DNA of 9,201 bases, from assembly GCA_910595815.1 (NCBI GenBank), contig CAJVCM010000052.1, forward strand, positions 1 through 9,201. Reading direction: 5' to 3'. Shown one piece after another: positions 6,222 through 9,201 of this stretch (positions within the stretch are counted from its first letter, which is position 1; every line of letters starts with the position of its first letter). Source of the DNA: Candidatus Thioglobus plumae. Lineage in GTDB: Bacteria; Pseudomonadota; Gammaproteobacteria; PS1; Pseudothioglobaceae. The notes under the pieces were generated by a model. It had not been told where the DNA came from. It saw nothing but the letters and a program-made list of their open reading frames with translations, and did no database searches. The position numbers and the translations under genes were made by a program.

Positions 6222-7796
6222 CTTCAGGTAGTCTTCATAGTTACCAGAATAGTAATGCATACCATCTTCTTTAAGCTCCACCACCTTGGTAGATAATGAA
6301 GAGACAAACTCTCTATCGTGACTAACAAAGATCAGGGTGCCTTCATAGTTATCAAGTGCCAAGTTAAGCGCTTCGATTGACTCCATATCCAAGTGGTTAG
6401 TTGGCTCGTCCATCACCAATACATTTGGCTTTTGCAACATCAGCTTACCAAACAACATTCTGCCTTTTTCACCACCAGAAAGTGATTTAACACTCTTAAT
6501 GATGTCGTTCTTACCAAATAGCATCTTACCAAGAACACCACGCATGGATTGAATATCATCTTTCTCACCCTTGAATTGGCTCATCCAATCGAGTACTGTC
6601 ATATCTTCTTCAAAATCTGCAGTGTTATCCTGCGCGTAATAGCCAATATTAATATTTTCACTCCACTTGACCTTACCCTTATCAGCCTCAAGCTCACCAA
6701 CCAAGGTGCGCAATAAAGTAGTTTTACCAATACCATTTTGACCAATAATAGCGACACGTTCACCCACCTCAAACAAGAACTCAATATCTTTAAGCACGTG
6801 AAGATCATCAAAACTTTTGTTAAGACCTGAAACTTCTAAAACATTTCGATGAAGTCTATTTTCTTGAGAAAAATAAATATATGGACTCACTCTTGAAGAA
6901 GGCTTGATATCATCAAGTTCAATTTTTTCAAGCTGTTTTTGACGCGATGTTGCTTGTTTAGCTTTAGAAGCATTTGAAGAAAAACGAGAGACAAAATGCT
7001 TAAGCTCTTTAATCTTAGCTTCTTTCTTAGCATTGTCAGACTGCATTTTCTCCTGAATGGCAGTTGCAGCAATCATGAAATCATCATAGTTACCTGGGAA
7101 AGTATTAAGCGAACCGTAATCTAAATCAGACATATGGGTACACACGCCGTTTAAGAAATGTCTATCGTGAGAAATGATCACCATCGTAGCTTTACGATCA
7201 TTTAAGACGTCAACCAACCAACTAATAGAATTGATATCCAAGTTGTTTGTTGGCTCATCCAATAACAAAATTTCAGGATCAGAGAACAATGCTTGAGCAA
7301 GCAAAATACGTAGTTTCCAACCAGGGGCAATCTCACTCATTAATCCGTAATGTTGCTCCTCAGGAATATCCAAACCAAGTAGCAACTCGCTGGCAGCAGA
7401 TTCAGCCATATAGCCATCCATTTCGGCAAATTCCATTTCCAATTCACCAACCTTAAGACCGTCTTCGTCGCTCATTTCTGGCAAAGCGTAAATACGATCT
7501 CTTTCTTTTTTTACTTCCCAAAGTTTTTCGTGGCCCATGATGACTGTATCAACAACACGAAACTCCTCATAGGCAAACTGGTCCTGACGCAAAACACCAA
7601 GTCGCTCACCATTGCCGATACTTACCGTGCCATTAGAAGGTGTTAGCTCACCAGTTAAAATCTTCATAAAAGTTGATTTACCACAACCATTAGCGCCAAT
7701 TAAGCCGTAACGATTACCACCCTGAAACTTGATAGAAATATCTTCGAATAAAGGTTTTTCACCAAATTGCATGGTGATATTGGCAGTAGAGATCAT
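6210..7796 (-). CDS. ybiT: ABC-F family ATPase, YbiT subgroup (ribosome-associated)
   Basis: A soluble twin-ATPase protein with no membrane segments. ABC-F proteins bind the ribosomal E site and modulate elongation; YbiT is one of the four E. coli members (EttA, Uup, YbiT, YheS). At 528 residues it has almost the length of E. coli YbiT and follows it nearly block by block. First ATPase domain: [16 protein letters not shown] (6-21), Walker [10 protein letters not shown] (34-42), [10 protein letters not shown] (70-79), [12 protein letters not shown] (85-96), degenerate signature [16 protein letters not shown] (155-170, normal for this subgroup) and Walker [12 protein letters not shown] (177-187). 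The interdomain linker (about 245-305) is charged and helical with [18 protein letters not shown] (268-285). Second domain: Walker [10 protein letters not shown] (352-360), IGYYAQD (384-390), signature [15 protein letters not shown] (439-453), Walker [17 protein letters not shown] (460-475) and [12 protein letters not shown] (490-501). Both catalytic glutamates (181, 464) are present. Divergent from ftsW, with its own promoter; single-gene unit. Confidence 0.95.
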   Translation of the reverse strand: MISTANITMQFGEKPLFEDISIKFQGGNRYGLIGANGCGKSTFMKILTGELTPSNGTVSIGNGERLGVLRQDQFAYEEFRVVDTVIMGHEKLWEVKKERDRIYALPEMSDEDGLKVGELEMEFAEMDGYMAESAASELLLGLDIPEEQHYGLMSEIAPGWKLRILLAQALFSDPEILLLDEPTNNLDINSISWLVDVLNDRKATMVIISHDRHFLNGVCTHMSDLDYGSLNTFPGNYDDFMIAATAIQEKMQSDNAKKEAKIKELKHFVSRFSSNASKAKQATSRQKQLEKIELDDIKPSSRVSPYIYFSQENRLHRNVLEVSGLNKSFDDLHVLKDIEFLFEVGERVAIIGQNGIGKTTLLRTLVGELEADKGKVKWSENINIGYYAQDNTADFEEDMTVLDWMSQFKGEKDDIQSMRGVLGKMLFGKNDIIKSVKSLSGGEKGRMLFGKLMLQKPNVLVMDEPTNHLDMESIEALNLALDNYEGTLIFVSHDREFVSSLSTKVVELKEDGMHYYSGNYEDYLKSQK

Positions 7797-7825
7797 AATG
7801 GGTAGCTAAATTTACAAAAAGCAAC

Positions 7826-7854
7826 ATTATCCCCTAATAGAGACAAAAGCTCAA
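7826..7854 (-). promoter_or_regulatory. Sigma70-type promoter of the ABC-F gene
   Basis: On the minus strand, TTGAGC (7854-7849, four matches to TTGACA), an ideal 17 nt spacer, and GATAAT (7831-7826, five matches to TATAAT). Transcription would start near 7819, leaving an untranslated leader of about 23 nt before the ATG at 7796. It is the best promoter candidate in the window and sits in a divergent intergenic region where one is expected. Confidence 0.6.
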
Positions 7855-7876
7855 CTAGTAGCATCTGAATTTAGGG

Positions 7877-7884
7877 TATAAAAT
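7877..7884 (+). promoter_or_regulatory. Candidate -10 element for ftsW-murG
   Basis: TATAAAAT in the 121 nt divergent region, 33 nt before the ftsW ATG. No good -35 hexamer is found 16-18 nt upstream. A 7 bp inverted repeat (CTAGTAG at 7855-7861, CTACTAG at 7891-7897) flanks it. Supported mainly by position, since ftsW must be transcribed from this short region. Confidence 0.35.
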
Positions 7885-7917
7885 ACTTACCTACTAGCAA
7901 TCAACATCTAAGCCTTC

Positions 7918-9051
7918 ATGTTTGAAAAAACCGGACAATCTCCCGATAAAAACCTATTAATTGCCATTTTAGTGCTAATTACATTTGGCTGGATCTTGTC
8001 TTTTTCTGCTTCTTTAGGGCATTTTAATAGCTACTCATTTGCTGCTAAGCAAGGTTTATTTATTTTTCTTGGGCTTGGCACCGGTTTTTTTGTTTTAAAA
8101 ATACCTATTTCGTTTCTAAAAAAATACTCACCTATATTTTTTGTAATTACCTTGGTTCTGCTTGCTATGGTTTTTTTACCCGAACCTATTGGTCGATCAG
8201 TTAAGGGTTCAACACGCTGGATCAATCTAGGGATGTTTAATTTTCAACCTTCTGAAATGATGAAACTGGTGATGATTTTGTTTATGGCTGGTTTTTTAAT
8301 AAGACAAGAAAACGATCTGAAAAAACCCTGGACAGGTCTTTTAAAAACCTTGGTTATCGTCTCTATGGCAGATGTTTTACTACTATTTGAGATTGATCTA
8401 GGTGCTACTGTTATTATTACAATCACCGCTCTGACCATGTTATTTGTTGCTGGTGTATATCTTAAACAATTAGCAATCGCAGGCGTTAGCTTGGTTGTTG
8501 GTGCTGGGATATTCATCTACTCAAGTCCAATTCGATGGGTGAGAATGACAGAATTCTGGCAAAAGGATCTGTGGATTAATGACAGCGACAAAGTACACCA
8601 AACCAAGCAAGCTCTAATCGGTATTGCTAGAGGTGATTGGACCGGCACAGGGCTGGGGGCAGGCATCCAAAAATATAGCAAACTTCCAGAGCCACATACC
8701 GATATGATTTTCGCTGTTATTGGTGAGGAGCTTGGCGTTATTGGCATGCTTTTCGTCTTATTTATGTTTACCTATATTATTGGAAAAAGTTTTAACATTG
8801 CCAAGGAGGCGCTAAAAATTGGCAAAAAATACAGCTCCTACGTAGCATTCGGTATTTGCACTTGGTTTTCAATGCAAATCGGGGTTAATATCGCAATGAA
8901 TCTCGGCTTAATGCCGATTAAAGGCTATACCCTACCCTTTATCAGTTATGGTGGTAGTAGCATGATATTTGCTATTATTACCTTCGCTATTATTCTGAGA
9001 ATAGATATGGAAAATAGAGCAGGATATCAAAAACAAAAACACTATGCCTAA
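7918..9051 (+). CDS. ftsW: Septal peptidoglycan glycosyltransferase FtsW (SEDS family)
   Basis: Polymerises lipid II at the division septum together with its partner transpeptidase FtsI (PBP3); polytopic inner-membrane protein. 377 residues, somewhat shorter than E. coli FtsW (414), with a short cytoplasmic N terminus before the first membrane helix (about 13-30). SEDS motifs: [22 protein letters not shown] (96-117), [10 protein letters not shown] (157-166) with the conserved catalytic-type Asp160, [10 protein letters not shown] (243-252), [17 protein letters not shown] (257-273) and [17 protein letters not shown] (333-349). RodA is the paralogue, but the [10 protein letters not shown] stretch and the neighbouring murG point to FtsW. 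The residue before Asp160 is Ile instead of the usual Pro (PDxG). Overlaps murG by 8 nt. The ATG at 7918 lacks a strong Shine-Dalgarno. Here ftsW opens its transcription unit instead of following murD. Confidence 0.95.
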   Translation: MFEKTGQSPDKNLLIAILVLITFGWILSFSASLGHFNSYSFAAKQGLFIFLGLGTGFFVLKIPISFLKKYSPIFFVITLVLLAMVFLPEPIGRSVKGSTRWINLGMFNFQPSEMMKLVMILFMAGFLIRQENDLKKPWTGLLKTLVIVSMADVLLLFEIDLGATVIITITALTMLFVAGVYLKQLAIAGVSLVVGAGIFIYSSPIRWVRMTEFWQKDLWINDSDKVHQTKQALIGIARGDWTGTGLGAGIQKYSKLPEPHTDMIFAVIGEELGVIGMLFVLFMFTYIIGKSFNIAKEALKIGKKYSSYVAFGICTWFSMQIGVNIAMNLGLMPIKGYTLPFISYGGSSMIFAIITFAIILRIDMENRAGYQKQKHYA

Positions 9052-9201
9052 ACACACCAAAACAATTTTAATTATGGCTGGTGGTACTGGTGGGCATATA
9101 TTTCCAGCTTTAGCCATCGTTAAAGAGCTTAGTCGACGCTCAGTCACTATCGAGTGGTTAGGCTCAAAACATGGCATGGAAAATACATTGGTACCTAAGC
9201 A
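9044..9201 (+). CDS. murG: MurG, lipid II-forming N-acetylglucosaminyl transferase (N-terminal 52 codons)
   Basis: Transfers GlcNAc from UDP-GlcNAc to lipid I, making lipid II at the cytoplasmic face of the inner membrane, the substrate of the FtsW encoded just upstream. Only 52 codons are in the window; the gene runs off the right edge. The translation begins [18 protein letters not shown], with the glycine-rich loop GGTGGH that marks the MurG N-terminal domain. [25 protein letters not shown] then match FPGLA and WLGTADRMEADLVP of E. coli MurG. The ATG shares bases with the end of ftsW (ATGCCTAA, 9044-9051) and has no ribosome binding site of its own nearby, so translation is probably coupled. 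The ftsW-murG order is the classic dcw cluster order. Confidence 0.95.
   Translation, partial: MPKHTKTILIMAGGTGGHIFPALAIVKELSRRSVTIEWLGSKHGMENTLVPK

Noticed and set aside
6674..7796. Degenerate signature (APGW instead of LSGGQ) in the first ATPase domain of the ABC-F protein, as a sign of inactivation
   Set aside because: E. coli YbiT carries the same APGWKLR sequence, so this is a normal trait of the subgroup.

Overview
The window is a piece of an AT-rich (by eye roughly 40% GC) gammaproteobacterial chromosome. Every sizeable gene is a core housekeeping gene with close resemblance to Escherichia coli families (MetH, NusB, RibH, RibE, YihY, YbiT, FtsW, MurG). Low GC, compact spacing and a short riboflavin operon ending in nusB would fit the SUP05/Thioglobus group of marine sulfur oxidisers or their symbiont relatives. 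That placement is inference from overall resemblance; no marker gene here proves it.

Layout, left to right. (1) 1-2330, plus strand: the C-terminal two thirds of cobalamin-dependent methionine synthase metH, cut by the window edge. (2) 2359-5249, minus strand: a tight cluster, in transcription order ribE, ribB/ribA-like fusion (RibBX type), ribH, nusB and a small Bfd-like [2Fe-2S] protein, converging on metH. Gaps are 16, 5, 2 and 30 nt. (3) 5295-6080, minus strand: a YihY/BrkB-family membrane protein directly upstream of the riboflavin genes. (4) 6081-6209: a short intergenic region with possible overlapping divergent promoters, a 25-codon signal-peptide-like micro-ORF on the plus strand and a hairpin behind the ABC-F gene. 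(5) 6210-7796, minus strand: an ABC-F ATPase of the YbiT subgroup with a good sigma70-type promoter. (6) 7918-9201, plus strand: ftsW and the start of murG, overlapping by 8 nt, i.e. the later part of a division/cell-wall (dcw) cluster that starts here at ftsW.

Functionally, RibB-type chemistry (ribBX), lumazine synthase (ribH) and riboflavin synthase (ribE) supply the last part of the riboflavin pathway. GTP cyclohydrolase II (ribA) and ribD must be encoded elsewhere, because the RibA-like half of RibBX has lost its zinc and catalytic motifs. FtsW and MurG make and polymerise lipid II at the septum. No mobile element, CRISPR array, tRNA, rRNA or riboswitch was recognised. I found no convincing new multi-gene system. 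The points most worth a second look are the micro-ORF at 6144-6221, the palindrome in front of the Bfd-like gene, the altered cysteine pattern of that protein, and the RibBX fusion.
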